Positions 19,729 through 29,850 of a DNA stretch of 33,977 nt are shown piece after piece. Every line of letters starts with the position of its first letter. The first letter of the stretch is position 1. The stretch comes from Chondrus crispus (lineage: Eukaryota > Rhodophyta > Florideophyceae > Gigartinales > Gigartinaceae), in NCBI RefSeq assembly GCF_000350225.1, contig NW_005179274.1:1-33977 (forward strand), written 5' to 3'. The notes beneath the pieces were generated by a model. The model did not search any database and was not told where the DNA came from. It worked only from the letters and a program-made list of their open reading frames with translations. Made by a program: the position numbers and the translations under genes.

Positions 19729-21543
19729 ATGAACTCCGATATGACGGTCCGACAGATGGGGGTAAGTAACATACCGGAGGCAGACATTCATCCGTCTACC
19801 CCAAGCCTGATGGGATCTGCATCCGGAAATAAGCCCAAGGGGGCAGAAGATGACATTGGCCGATATGCGGAAACCGTGCACGACGAAGCCCCAGACGGCC
19901 CCAAAGTCTTACAGTCAGACAAGGCACGCATTCTTGACCAGATCCATGACGTCGTAGGATCCCAGCAAGTGAGCAGTAGCAAGCTTGCCTTCGCGCCCCT
20001 GTGGATCATAAATCAGGCTTTCGAGAAGGAGCACGAAGAAAATTAGTCAGATGCGTACGAGCCCCTGATAGAAAACAACGTCTCACGCCGTGCTAATGTT
20101 ATCACCTCACATGTGGTGTACAAAATTAAGACTGATGAACACGGAGACCGTACACTCAAAGCGCGTATCGTGCCGCATGTAAACAGAGATGTAGAGAAGA
20201 ACGACATTCGCGAAGATTCTGCAACTGCCCAATTGTGCGAAATAAGATTACTCCTCTCAATCGCTACATTTCTGGGGTTTCGACTTGGCTTTGCGGACAT
20301 AAAAGGTGCTTATCTCCAGAGCGGTCCAATCCAACGGGATATATACGTAGGACCACCGAGGGAATGGCAGGGAGCTCGAGGCACACTGTGGAAAGTTTTG
20401 TGGAGACTGACCAAGCTCCCGTACACCATTGTGGAGGCGGGAAGACAGTGGCAAAAAACGATAGAGCTATGGATGCTGACGGAAGGCGGGCGTGAGACGG
20501 TGTTTGGCCTCAGACAGCTCTTCGTGCAACGTGACACACTCGGAAAGATCATGCTGATGGTGGCAAAAGTCACAGATGACTTTCTCATAGGACGACTACC
20601 TCCGGACATTACACGTTTCATTGGCAAAATGAAGGACAAGTTCCAGGTTGGTAAAACAGTGATCGACCAGAGTTTCTTCTTCGGTGGATGCGAAGTAGAT
20701 CAAGATCACACAGGCCATATCACAATGACTATGAACCGATATGTAAACAGGCTAAAAGCTATACCACTGTCAAAGCAAAGGCGCAGACAAATCCACGAAT
20801 CAGTATCTGAAATGGAGAAGAAGAAATATCGTAGTCTCGCTGGAACTCTCCTGTACTTAGGAAACGGAGTTTTGCCACAGGCCTCGTATGTGACTTCAGT
20901 ACTGCAACAGCAGATATCAGACCTCAAAATACGCCACCTTGTTGATGCAAATGACATGGTTGCTGAGATTCTACAACTCGAACCTACCCTCAAGTTCTTG
21001 AGACCCAAAAACGTTAAAAAAGTCATCATTAGCAGCTTCTCTGATGCGTCTCACCCTACAGACAAAGATTACGGACAGAGCGGAATACTCTGCGTCATAA
21101 GAATTAAACAGTTAAAAAAGGACAACCATGACATATTCCACATGGTGGATTGGTCAAGTCACAGACAAAAGAGGGTTAGCTACTCATCCTACGGCGCCGA
21201 GATTCTGGCTTGTGCAAGTGCCGATGATCGCGGGTTCTACCTCAAGGAGGCATTCAACTCCATATTCCCAAAACGTCCTACACGTCACGAGCTCTCCATA
21301 GATTCTAAAGCTCTGGAAGACACCGTCACAACTCTGCACGAAAGTACCCAATACGGCTTGAGGCAAACAGTTCAACGCATAAGAAACAGCTTCGAGTCAG
21401 GCGAGCTCGAAACCTCGAAGAAACCTCAAGCTTTACAAAAAGCTCAACGATATGTGCGGCACTGGCAGGCTAACCCCCGATCTCTCCTTTGGATATGCTG
21501 TGGACAGCGCTACCTGGAAGTAAAAGGGACGTGCACGAATTGA
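19729..21543 (+). pseudogene. Copia reverse transcriptase and RNase H
   Basis: One frame with a single TAG at 20,044-20,046, then open to 21,543. RT (RVT_2 type) has ARIVPHVNRD, the first catalytic Asp in ADIKGAYLQSG, and VTDDFLIG as the active-site pair, where V-T-D-D replaces the usual Y-V-D-D but both Asp are kept. RNase H follows with SFSDASHP, YGAEILACA and LSIDSKALED, the D-E-D set. Near 21,480 the frame shifts and the last residues continue in the frame 21,489 onward (DMLWTALPGS). Best-preserved gene of the copia element. Confidence 0.88.
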
Positions 21544-21669
21544 ACGAGTACCTGAGAACTAAGCCGGAGTTTCGAAATTGTTCAATGCAAATGGGGGATG
21601 CGAAGATCGAGGTTGGCAGGGTGAGTCGACAGCGACCGAAAACAGCAGATCGCAGTCGACTGGGGTGTG

Positions 21670-22123
21670 TGTGTCAATTTGTGCAACGTGTACAGTTTTG
21701 CAGCATACAGAGCATGGCAGGATTGAATGGGATAGTAGTAGTTGGATGCATGAGGTACGAATTGATTAATCGAGGCAAGCGACGCAAAGGACCAAAGGGT
21801 GCAAAGCAATCCCCATGCATGGGGTTTTAATTCACGTCTACGAGCTCTAGCGAAAAGCCGGCAATTGCATTGTCGACCATTGTAAGCGAGAATGGTGATT
21901 GAATGCAGGAGCGACATGCTGTTCTCCTAGATAGTGATGCATATGGAGCGATAGGGACACCGGAAGCACTGGAGGGAAGGAGACAGAGCGAGAGCGGAGG
22001 TGAAGAGCAAATATAGTGCAGAGAGTAGCATACTCGGGCTTTTCTGCCTTCCGTATTCGCCACCAAGGACAGAACTGCTCCTACACTGCGCGCGACACCA
22101 GCATGTCTGAGCTGGTTCCTACA
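21670..22123 (+). repeat. Copia 3' LTR
   Basis: 454 bp, uninterrupted, TGTGTCAATTTG to GGTTCCTACA, followed by ACCGG. It serves as the empty-site control for the pogo-like insertion in the 5' LTR. The palindrome CCCCATGCATGGGG recurs at 21,811-21,824. Confidence 0.95.
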
Positions 22124-22128
22124 ACCGG

Positions 22129-22986
22129 GCAGTGCCAATCCGGGCGGTGATCGCGTCAGCACCAGGTCGAACGGGGATGTCTCCGTTGACCGGTGGACCT
22201 GCATGTTATACGCGAAGGTCAGGGGCTGGATGTACTCGTCCCAGTCCCTCTGATGCTCCTCGACGTTGTGTCGGAGCGCTGCACCAGGGTGTGGTTGAAC
22301 CGTTCGGTTTGCCCATTTTTCTGGGGGTGATAGGCGGTAGTCAGGTAGTGTCTCACCCCCAGCAAGGCGCACACCGCGTCGAAGGACTTGGCGGCAAATT
22401 GTGGTCCGTTATCGGTTAGCACGTAACGAGGTGCGCCGTATACGTAGACCCAATTGTCCAGGAAGGCGTTTGCCACGACCGACGCAGTGGTTGTCTGTAA
22501 CGGGATGCTGCGCGTCAGATTTGTAAACCGGTCGGTCATGACGAGCACGTGGCGATTCCCGTGCGAGGTCTTCGGTAAAGGACCCAGCAGGTACATGGCA
22601 ATGAAATCCAGCGGCCCTGCCGCTGGGAATGGCTTGAGGTCGTTCTGATGCCGCACCAGGGTTCCCGTAGTGTCGGCGCACGAGGCGCAATTCCGTACGG
22701 TACTGAAGGCGTCGTTCGCCATATGAGGCCAATAATATTCCCGCCGGAGGGTATAATACATCCTCGTACCGCCCGGGTGTCCTGCCAGGCGGGGATGATG
22801 GGTGAGGTACAATATCTTTGCCGTGAGCCGTTTCGGTACAACCCGCTGCAGGGTCCCATCGAGGGGGGATTTGTGGACGACGAACCCGTATCGGTCGACG
22901 TCGTAGCACGAGTCCGGGTTCCCCACTGTTTCGGCGACCGCCCTACAGAAGGGGTCCTCGGCCTGCTCCCGAAGGAACTCTTCCAC
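22129..22986 (-). pseudogene. Chromovirus integrase, zinc-binding and catalytic domains
   Basis: Counting from 22,986: an HHCC zinc-binding domain (HHPRLAGHPG at 63-72, then CASC at 100-103); the catalytic core with Asp in LDFIAMYLLGPLP (127), Asp in LTDNGPQF (192) and Glu in NGQTERFNH (228), a complete DDE triad. A one-base loss near 22,278 breaks the frame; the protein continues in the frame with ALRHNVEEHQRDWDEYIQ and NMQVHRSTETSPFDLV up to the copia insertion at 22,123. The remainder is at 13,479-14,122. It is part of the same pol frame as RT and RNase H. Confidence 0.88.
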
Positions 22987-23439
22987 CGTTATGGATGAGA
23001 CGTCGCGTTCTTCGGGTATAACCGCGAACGCGTGCTCAGCTCTCCCCGGGTCGACGGGGTTCTCCCAGTGTACGGTACCTTGGAGGGGGTTATGCTCCTC
23101 CTCTCGCCATTGTACCGCGAAACACGGGGCCTCGTCGTCAACCGGTTCGGAGGTTGCGCCGTCAACTCGGAGGCGTGATACACCATCCGCGAGTTGGTGC
23201 TTAATACCCAGTCGGTACTGTACGTCGTAGTCGTACTAGGCTAGGCGGAGACGCCAGCGCGCTAGCCGGCCGGAGCTATCCGCCAAGTTGAGGACCCATC
23301 GGAGGGCCTCGTGATCCGTACGGAGGTCGAACGTGTTCCCATATAGATATGGTCGAAGCGTGAGGATGCTCCACACGACAGCAAGGCACTCCTTTTCGGT
23401 GGTAGTGTAATTTTTCTCGGCGTCGGTTAGAGCCCGGCT
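22987..23439 (-). pseudogene. Chromovirus RNase H, C-terminal part, and linker to integrase
   Basis: It continues the RT frame after a TAG at 23,440-23,442. Visible are [12 protein letters not shown] (catalytic Glu), [10 protein letters not shown] (Asp), then a second in-frame TAG at 23,236-23,238 and YDYDVQYRLG with HQLADGVSRL (last Asp). The residues replaced by the two stops are aligned in related proteins to different amino acids, so these are ordinary nonsense mutations. The frame is continuous with integrase at 22,986. Confidence 0.8.
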
Positions 23440-25656
23440 CTAATACCCGATCGGTAAGTGGTCACCGCTCGGCTGCTCCTGTAATAGGGCACAGCCGACC
23501 TGGTACGCGCAAGCGTCCGTATCCAGGGTGTATTTCTTTCCGTAACGGGGTAGAGCGAGGATCGGTGGGGACACGAGGCGCTTCTTGAGTTCCACGAACG
23601 CCTCGTATTCCTCATCGGTAAGAACCTCGAACTCGAAGGGTTGATTCTTCCCCGTCTTCCGGTTTAGTGGAGCGGCTATTTTTGCGAAGCCCTTCACGAA
23701 CCGACGGTAGACGTTGCACATTCCTAAGAAGGATTGCAATTCCGTCTGGTTCTGGGGAGGTCGAGCGCGCTCGATGGCGACCACGTTGCGGCGCTCGACC
23801 TCCCACCTACCTGGTCGGATCACGTGCCCCAGGTAGGTGACCGAGGTGTCGAAGAAAGCGCACTTCGACAGCTTCAGCGACACGCCCGCGTCCCGCAGAA
23901 GGCGCAAAATCTCGCGGACGTGCGCGAAGTGTTCCGTTACGGTCTTGGAGTAGATGATCACATCACCCAGGTAGATCAGTGCGGTTTCCCATTTTACCCG
24001 CGACAGTATAATGTCGACGGCCCGCTGGAAGGTAGCGGGGGCATTCTTCAAACCGAACGGCATGCGGAGGAAACGGTACAACCCGCAGTGCGACGCGAAC
24101 GTCGTCTTGTCGCGGTCATCCTCGGCGATTTCTACTTGCCAATACCCACCGTTGCAATCCAGCGTGGTAAAGACAGTAGCGTCGCCGAGGGAATCGATGT
24201 ACTCGTCCATCCTCGGCAACGGATAGGAATCCCGAACAGTGACTGCGTTGAGCTTTCTGTAGTCGACACAGAACCGCATGGTACGATCCTTTTTAGGGAC
24301 CAATACCACGGGGCTTGCCCATTCGGCCGTGGCCGGTTCGATTACCCCTGCCCGGAGCATGCGGTCAATCTCCGTTTTCTCTTTTTCCCGTGCGGTTGGT
24401 CCGGCGCGGTAAGGCGTTTGGTAAATCGGGCGAGCACCGGGCTTGAGCTCAATGCGGTGCTTCGTGGCCCCGATTTTTCCCAGCTGGCCGGTCCACATCC
24501 CCTTGAATTCGGACAGTACCTCGAGGACATCCGAGCGTACCTCCTCGTCCTCGGCACCGATGTGGACGTCCTCTTGCCACGCGTCGGGGTCCTCCTCATG
24601 GGCGGCGGTGTCTTCGAGTTTATCCGTTCCAGCCGCCCCGAGGGGCGCCTTGGGCGGCGTGGCTTGTTCAGCCCCGCCCTTATCCGTACGGTTGTCGGCG
24701 ACTTCTTCCGCGCCATCCTTTGCGGTTGAGAGGTTGGAATTAAATATCCCTCCCCGTTCGTTAGCTTCGGCCGCTTCCGCGGCCGAGTCGCCAAGGGTCA
24801 GGATGTGAGTGGGCGACGGAAGAGCCGGTCCGACTACGGTATGCTTCGGGATGTGAACCGAGTGGTGCCCAAAATTGCTGAGCATTACCGAGAACGGGTT
24901 TTCGGGGGCAACATCGATGACCCCCTGTGCCATGAGGGCCAAATTCTTGTGCGCGGTTTTTGGGGAGTTCTGTAAAAAACATAGCCCCCCCACCGGCGTG
25001 GCGACCCTCACCATGGCCTGCGTCATCGGAGGAATTGTCATCCCTCTGACGAGGCGGATCTTCCGTGACGGTGTGTTGGCGGGGAACGCCACCTGCTTCC
25101 GTTCGGGTTTATCCGACGGCGGTAGTTGTTGTGCGGTGCTCCTTGAGGCCATCTTGTGGTCGTGCCTCGATGGGGTTGTTCCGACCAACGCCACGGGTGG
25201 CGCGTCGTGGAACACGACCTTCCGTTGCGGTGGGAGGATCGCCTTGACGTGGCGATCCAGGAAAGTCGTACCGAGGATACAGTCCACAGCGAGGCTCGTG
25301 ACTACCAGGAACGGGACGCGCGCCACAAACTCACCGATTCGGACGAGCAGGGGGATTTCCCCTAGTGCCTTCATCGCGCGGTTTGACGCGTCGATAAGCG
25401 CTGGGCTCCGAACCGGTTTTATGGATTGTCGCCACGACTCGGCGACACACCGTAAATGGCTGAGGTTCGGGCCGGCTCCTAAGTCAAACACTGGCGTGAT
25501 GGCGACCATCAACGCCTGCTTCTGACCAACCGTCGCGGAGATCTTGTAATTCTGCTTCTTGAAGAAGCAGATGGCCTGAACTTCCGTTCGGTTATCCGGC
25601 TGCGCTTCCACTGGCGCAGCCGGATCGGGGGTGCCTAAGCTTCTGAGGCTGGGCAC
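23440..25656 (-). pseudogene. Chromovirus protease, reverse transcriptase and start of RNase H; altered RT active site
   Basis: 738 codons. The frame is in the -1 register relative to gag and overlaps its end, so ribosomal frameshifting is a plausible route of expression, though no clear slippery site is seen. Protease: FDLGAG at about residue 58 in place of DTGA, then ILGTTFLDR. RT: PKKDRTMRFCVDYRKLN, first catalytic Asp in TTLDCNGGYWQ (500), RMPFGLKNAPATFQ, and YLGD at 562-565 where active RTs have Y-x-D-D. One Asp of the catalytic pair is Gly, which by all knowledge of the family abolishes polymerase activity. RNase H begins with LDTDACAYQVG. The frame ends at a premature TAG (23,440). Confidence 0.9.
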
Positions 25657-25676
25657 GGGGAGAGACGTCGTCGCCT

Positions 25677-27521
25677 CTACGCGTCCTCCCGGGCTTCCCC
25701 CGTCAACAGCCAGTGCTCGCGGGTTTCATCCGCGGCTTGCGCTACGTGGTCTTCGGTATGGTCCGGGTGCGGTTCCTCGACCACGTTGACGCCCGCGGGG
25801 TCCGTTTGACGCTGGTTTCGCCAAGCGAGCGGCCCCTGGCGGTTGAACAGGGATCCCAGGCAGAGACCTTGCCGGATGCGTAGGTTCTGGTAGTTGGCCT
25901 CTCGTGCCTCCAGAAGCTTGGCCCGCAGGCCCGCATCGGCAACGACGGGGCACCCCTCTTGTTGGTGCGTGGTGTCAAGGCAGAACCGGCACGGTAGCGG
26001 TTCGGGAAATCTCCCGCCGGAGAACCGGACGCGTGGATCCTGCCCTTGCCTCCTGTACGGTCCTGTGCGCACGTCGCCAGAGTTGGCGGGTGGAACTGGG
26101 GCGCTCGCCGTCGAAGCTGCCGGCGACGGATAATAACTCGTCGGTGGCGAGCTCATCGAGGTCGGCGTGGCGGTTTGGTCCGTCATGGCCAAGATTGCTT
26201 CTTCAGCAAATCCCCCGGCCGTCGGGATGTCGGATGCCGACTCAACCGACAGCACGGGCCTCGTCCTTGCGGTGCGGTCGAATCTTCTAGCCGCTCCGGA
26301 CGGCTCTCGGTGAGCCATGGCTGACATCCCTTGTCGACGGGAAGCCCGATTGGTTTCCCCGATCGCTTGCTCATAACGAGCAACGGATTGGTAGTCCACA
26401 TCCGGGTGCGTGGCGAGGTAATTACGAACCTGAGCGCACGTGGCCGGCAGTAACCCCTCTACGAACAAGGACTTCAACCGCCTGTCCGAGAATACCGTAC
26501 CGCAGCGGAGTGCCTTGTCCCAGAGGTGGTTACTGTAGACCTCCTCCGTCATGTTTGAACTTTGACGGAAGGAGGTCACATCCCCAACCGCTTCGGAAAT
26601 TACGTCGTCGGTAGCATAGGTGCGCAACAGAAAGTTGACCACCTGGGGGTATGTCCGGAGCAGCTCGCGCCGCTCCACGTCAACCGCCATGGTATTTCCA
26701 TTGAGACGGGACTGGAGTAAGGCGTGAGCCTGTCCGGTCAGGTAGAATTGGAAGCACCACACGGCGGCTCCTTCGGTAATCCCGCTGTGGTCGCACGCCA
26801 TCTTGAGGCGTGCGAGGAATCCCAATACCGCAATCGGATCTTGACCGCTGAACGTGTGGGACCTCATCTGCACGTCCAGCTTTTTCCGGTAACGGTTAAT
26901 GTGCCGCGCTACTGTATAGTCGTAGCGCGAGCTACGCCGTTCCAGGCGGTAGGTCTTGTAGTTGAAGGCCTTGGTAAACAGGTCATTGAGGGGCCTGATC
27001 ACCGTGGGCCGTCGCTCGTCGCTCTTCGGGGCAGCCCGGCGGTGTCTGCTCGAGCGACGACGCTCCTCATCCGACTCGGTGTGGTAGTCTTCCGAGTCGG
27101 ACGGGTCGTGCCGCTGCAGGTGTCGACATCTATCGTGGCATGCCCTGTGGCCCCACCTGCGAGAGTCTTCCGAACCGGATGGGTCATCATCGGAGGGGTA
27201 TCCTCCCCCTCTGGCATCGCGGTATCGCCCGTGGTGTGCCTCGCGGTTATCGCGGCATCGCCAGCGGCGTCCCTCGCGGTCTTCATCCGTCCTGTGACGG
27301 GGGTCTTCTGCGTCGGAATACCGGGTGTATTCCGCTTCGGTCCTGTGCGTGCCGGGTGCACGTCTTCTGCTCAACCGGTACGGGTCCCGATTCCCTGTCT
27401 CGGGGAGCCCCAGGCGGTTGTCTGTCCCGCGGGGGTCGCCCGTACCGGCGAGTATGGGGAGGACATTTTCTGTGGTCCTCCCTGTAGCACCGTTAACGGT
27501 TGGGAGATAGATGGCTCTGCC
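25677..27521 (-). pseudogene. Chromovirus gag, main part (capsid and nucleocapsid)
   Basis: Joined in frame to 28,146-28,751 once the solo LTR is removed, giving a gag of about 816 aa. It starts with a linker, then a highly charged Arg/Asp/Glu/His-rich region (RRRAPGTHRTEAEYTRYSD, to about 27,050), then a capsid-like region (TFSGQDPIAVLGFLARLKMA, FLLRTYATDD, LFVEGLLPATCAQVRNYL), and a zinc knuckle CRFCLDTTHQQEGC with perfect CX2CX4HX4C spacing. It ends with TAG at 25,677. No lesion other than the insertion is seen. The charged N-terminal extension is unusual for chromovirus gag. Confidence 0.85.
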
Positions 27522-27526
27522 CTCCG

Positions 27527-28145
27527 TGTAGCATACACACCCCTAAACGGATAGGGGTGTATGCTTAGTCCTGGAAGACCCGTACGTACGAGAAGACGGG
27601 GGAAGTCGGACGAGATAGCGAAACTGGAGCACGGGCCCGGGTAGCGTGGTACAGCGGGATCGGGGGGAGGACGCACACACGCGCGGGCCGATCTACGCCT
27701 CGACGCCCTGGAGCAGCGCTGGGTTACATTCTAGCGCTGACGAGCGGAGGTGGATCTAGGCTCGCTCACGTGCTCGCGCGTCCTCTACCCGCGCTCGGTC
27801 TCGCCTTAAGGTAGCTAACGGAAGCTTCCTTAGGATAAGCTGGGAGTCAGACCTAGGCGGTAGGTCGTGGACAAGTCCGTCGTCGTCCCCTTCGCCGCCG
27901 CCGGTCCGCTCCGTCATTTAATGTACAATTAGTCTATCGTAACTTAGTACAGTACGTACTGTACTATGGGGCACTACAGTAGTCGGCACTGTCAGCCGAC
28001 GGGGCTGACTGTATACGTGTTGTACACGTATAGTACACGTGGGGGCGCGTGCCCCCGTACACGTGTGGTACCGGCCGTCTGTAAGGTTTGTGCCTTACAG
28101 AGCCGGATCCAATTTCTAATCTAATTCTTTTGTAGTTACACTACA
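27527..28145 (+). mobile_element. Solo LTR A inside chromovirus gag
   Basis: 619 bp with TGTAGC...CTACA ends and a perfect target duplication CTCCG (27,522-27,526 and 28,146-28,150). It is homologous over its full length to solo LTR B (29,851-30,514), in opposite orientation. In sense orientation its end GTAGTTACACTACA resembles the end of the chromovirus LTR (GTAGTTATACCACA), so it belongs to a related family. It begins with a terminal hairpin (27,530-27,565) and has a second GC hairpin with CACGTG boxes near 28,040-28,075. No internal region is left, so it arose by LTR-LTR recombination. Confidence 0.92.
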
Positions 28146-28751
28146 CTCCGGGTGAGGGTCCATTCTTTCAATCCCGGGTACGGCGCCGATCGGATCAGCG
28201 ATATTAAAGCTTGAGTCCGGAACGGTTTCACGGCGCGGCGCCGGCGGCGGTACCGCGCCTCCCGTTTCGGTAAATGTCGTGGCCAGACGGATGGCCACGG
28301 CGGAGCTAATAGCTCCCTTTAGAGCCAATGCGGTCGGACATTTGTCCTCCTCTGCGGCGAGTGCTGCCACCACCTCGTCGCGTACGAGGGGGGCGATCTT
28401 CTCGTCCAGCAGGGCGCGGAGCGCGGTGTCCGCATGCTCCGCCACCAGTCTTGGTGCCGTTCGGTCGAGGCAAACCTGCACGACCTGAGGTAGTTCCTCA
28501 GCGAGGAAATCCTCCATCCAGGTTTGTAGTCGCGGGAGTAACACGCTGTACAGTACTTGTACGCGGTTCCCCCCACCAGCCGGTAGCCCGGCGGTGGTGT
28601 CCGAAACGGAAGGGGTCTTCTGGCCCCTGGTAGACGGCAGGCGTAGCAGGGCTTCCGGATTGTCGATCCGGGGGCGCTGTGCGCCCCTGCCACTGCGGGT
28701 ACTTGCTCGCCCGGAGGCGGTATCTTCTCCGGCGGAATCCGCACGGTTCAT
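28146..28751 (-). pseudogene. Chromovirus gag, N-terminal part
   Basis: It starts at ATG 28,751 and gives 202 codons up to the solo LTR. It is rich in Ala, Glu and Leu with an amphipathic stretch (LQTWMEDFLAEELPQVVQV, then HADTALRALLDEKIAP) that could multimerise. At the CTCCG duplication the frame continues from DPHPE to GRAIYLPTVNG in the main gag part with no shift. Without the insertion this would be the amino end of gag; it is not a separate gene. Confidence 0.8.
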
Positions 28752-28878
28752 CGTCGATGATCACTGGCGATCGACGCGGTGATTTTCGACCTCTTTCAAT
28801 CCGATCGGCAATTGCTCGCGCTGGCGATCAAGTGCGGGCTCAACCTCTGTAGTTATACCCTCCACAAGAGTACCAAAA
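28752..28878 (-). other. Chromovirus 5' leader
   Basis: 127 bp between the 5' LTR and the gag ATG. In element sense the bases after the LTR read TTTTGGTACTCTTGTGG; the TGGTACTC part, starting three bases from the LTR, is a candidate primer-binding site, with the tRNA not identified. Confidence 0.5.
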
Positions 28879-28892
28879 TGTGGTATAACTAC
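28849..28892 (-). promoter_or_regulatory. U5/leader stem enclosing the primer-binding region
   Basis: GTAGTTATACC (28,849-28,859) is the exact reverse complement of GGTATAACTAC (28,882-28,892). The stem is 11 bp and its 22-nt loop contains the LTR edge and the candidate primer-binding site. Similar U5-leader stems organise the primer site in retroviruses. Confidence 0.6.
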
Positions 28893-29518
28893 CTTCGTCC
28901 CGACCACTCGGAAACGAGGGGGGTTAGAGGTAAGGGAGAGCGCGCTGCTGGGTAACCCACGCGCGAACGCAGACTGTACGGATGGACTCGAAAAGAGGGA
29001 AGGCTCACATGGCCGGTGACGTGCAGCCGGTCGGTAGTGTTAGATCCGGACGGCCGGTCACGGGTTAGAAGCCTGAGACTAAAAGGGAAACCGGAACGGG
29101 ATAGCAATTAGCCGTAAAGGGAGGGGAGGCGAGTCTGCCTTCCGTTTACTGGAACGGAGCAGGTGCCCCCGGTCTTAACCCCTAAGTGGGACGCCAGGAC
29201 ACCTGTCCCGCTACAGTAGCTGTTACTTACTGTATACCGGCTACTGTGCTAAATTGGCTAATTTGTGCCCTTAACTACTATTTACTAGTTAGCCACCGTA
29301 CGGATTATACACGTGTGCCCGTGGCCACGGTCCCGGCTAACGGTTGTGCCACGTGTTACCCGTGGCCACGCCCGCTGTTACCGGCTGTCCCACGTCGGAC
29401 CCTTGGGGTACTACTGTACACGGCGGCGGGCGCGTGTACGCCTGCTCGCTACAGTAGCACCCGCCCTCCCGCGCGTTTATCATCTCGCCGGGGGGTTGTG
29501 GTGCGGAATTGTACTACA
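28879..29518 (-). repeat. 5' LTR of the chromovirus
   Basis: 640 bp, about 97% identical to 8,987-9,626, followed by the duplication ACCGT at 29,519-29,523. It lies next to the leader and gag ATG in element sense. Confidence 0.95.
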
Positions 29519-29850
29519 ACCGTTTATGGGTTCCCAGGCCAGTTGCACCAAGGGTTTCGTTTATGAACGATATTGTCTCTTTTGCATTGTAACCGCGATC
29601 AGCGGCAAAAATAGCATCAGCCATGGGGGCTATGGCTCCCCTAGTTGGAGCCCCTCGCACGAACCTCAGCAGCCTTTTCCAAACGTCAACAATTTTCTGT
29701 CGAGGCTTCGAGTAATGGCATGCCAGAATTAATGGATTGAGCGCAGAGCACAGTGCATTGCTCACGGCACACAGTGCTTTAGAATGGTTGTTGAGTTGCT
29801 GTTAGTGTACTGTGTGATAGCTCTAGAGCTAAGCCGAAGGTGATCATCGT
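29519..29850 (-). pseudogene. Middle part of the outer DDE-like transposase gene
   Basis: The frame reads HLRLSSRAITQYTNS and then, after a two-base TG gain near 29,770, continues as AVSNALCSALNPLILACHYS, KIVDVWKRLLRFVRG and MADAIFAADRGYN, ending FINETLGATGLGTHKR at the chromovirus junction. The ADRGY...GTHKR pair resembles the second catalytic Asp strand and following strand of several DDE transposase families, but I cannot name the family. It is enclosed between solo LTR B and the chromovirus. Confidence 0.65.

Larger units (their letters stand above)
14123..22123 (+). mobile_element. Ty1/copia retrotransposon nested in the chromovirus integrase
   Basis: Bounded by LTRs with TG...CA ends and a perfect 5-bp target duplication ACCGG (14,118-14,122 and 22,124-22,128). 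LTRs are 454 bp each once the pogo insertion is removed, with about 17 differences by eye (3.7%). The coding order gag, protease, integrase, RT, RNase H is diagnostic of copia. Coding is on the plus strand, opposite to the chromovirus. The internal region has many stops and frameshifts. Confidence 0.95.
8987..29518 (-). mobile_element. Ty3/gypsy chromovirus, 20.5 kb including nested insertions
   Basis: Delimited by two 640-bp LTRs (8,987-9,626 and 28,879-29,518) and a 5-bp target duplication ACCGT at 8,982-8,986 and 29,519-29,523. About 19 of 640 LTR positions differ by eye (3%). Coding is on the minus strand, in the order gag, protease, reverse transcriptase, RNase H, integrase, chromodomain. 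The right LTR is thus the 5' LTR. Without the copia insertion (8,006 bp with its duplication) and the solo LTR (624 bp) the element would be about 11.9 kb, large for a chromovirus, mainly because of a 3.9-kb region between the chromodomain and the 3' LTR that carries an antisense frame. It sits inside the outer transposase gene. It is inactive: stops, frameshifts and an altered RT active site are present. Confidence 0.95.

Noticed and set aside
23734..24729. A 331-codon plus-strand frame opposite the chromovirus RT.
   Set aside because: It is the mirror of a conserved coding region with GC-rich codons; its residues follow from the RT gene and no domain is visible.
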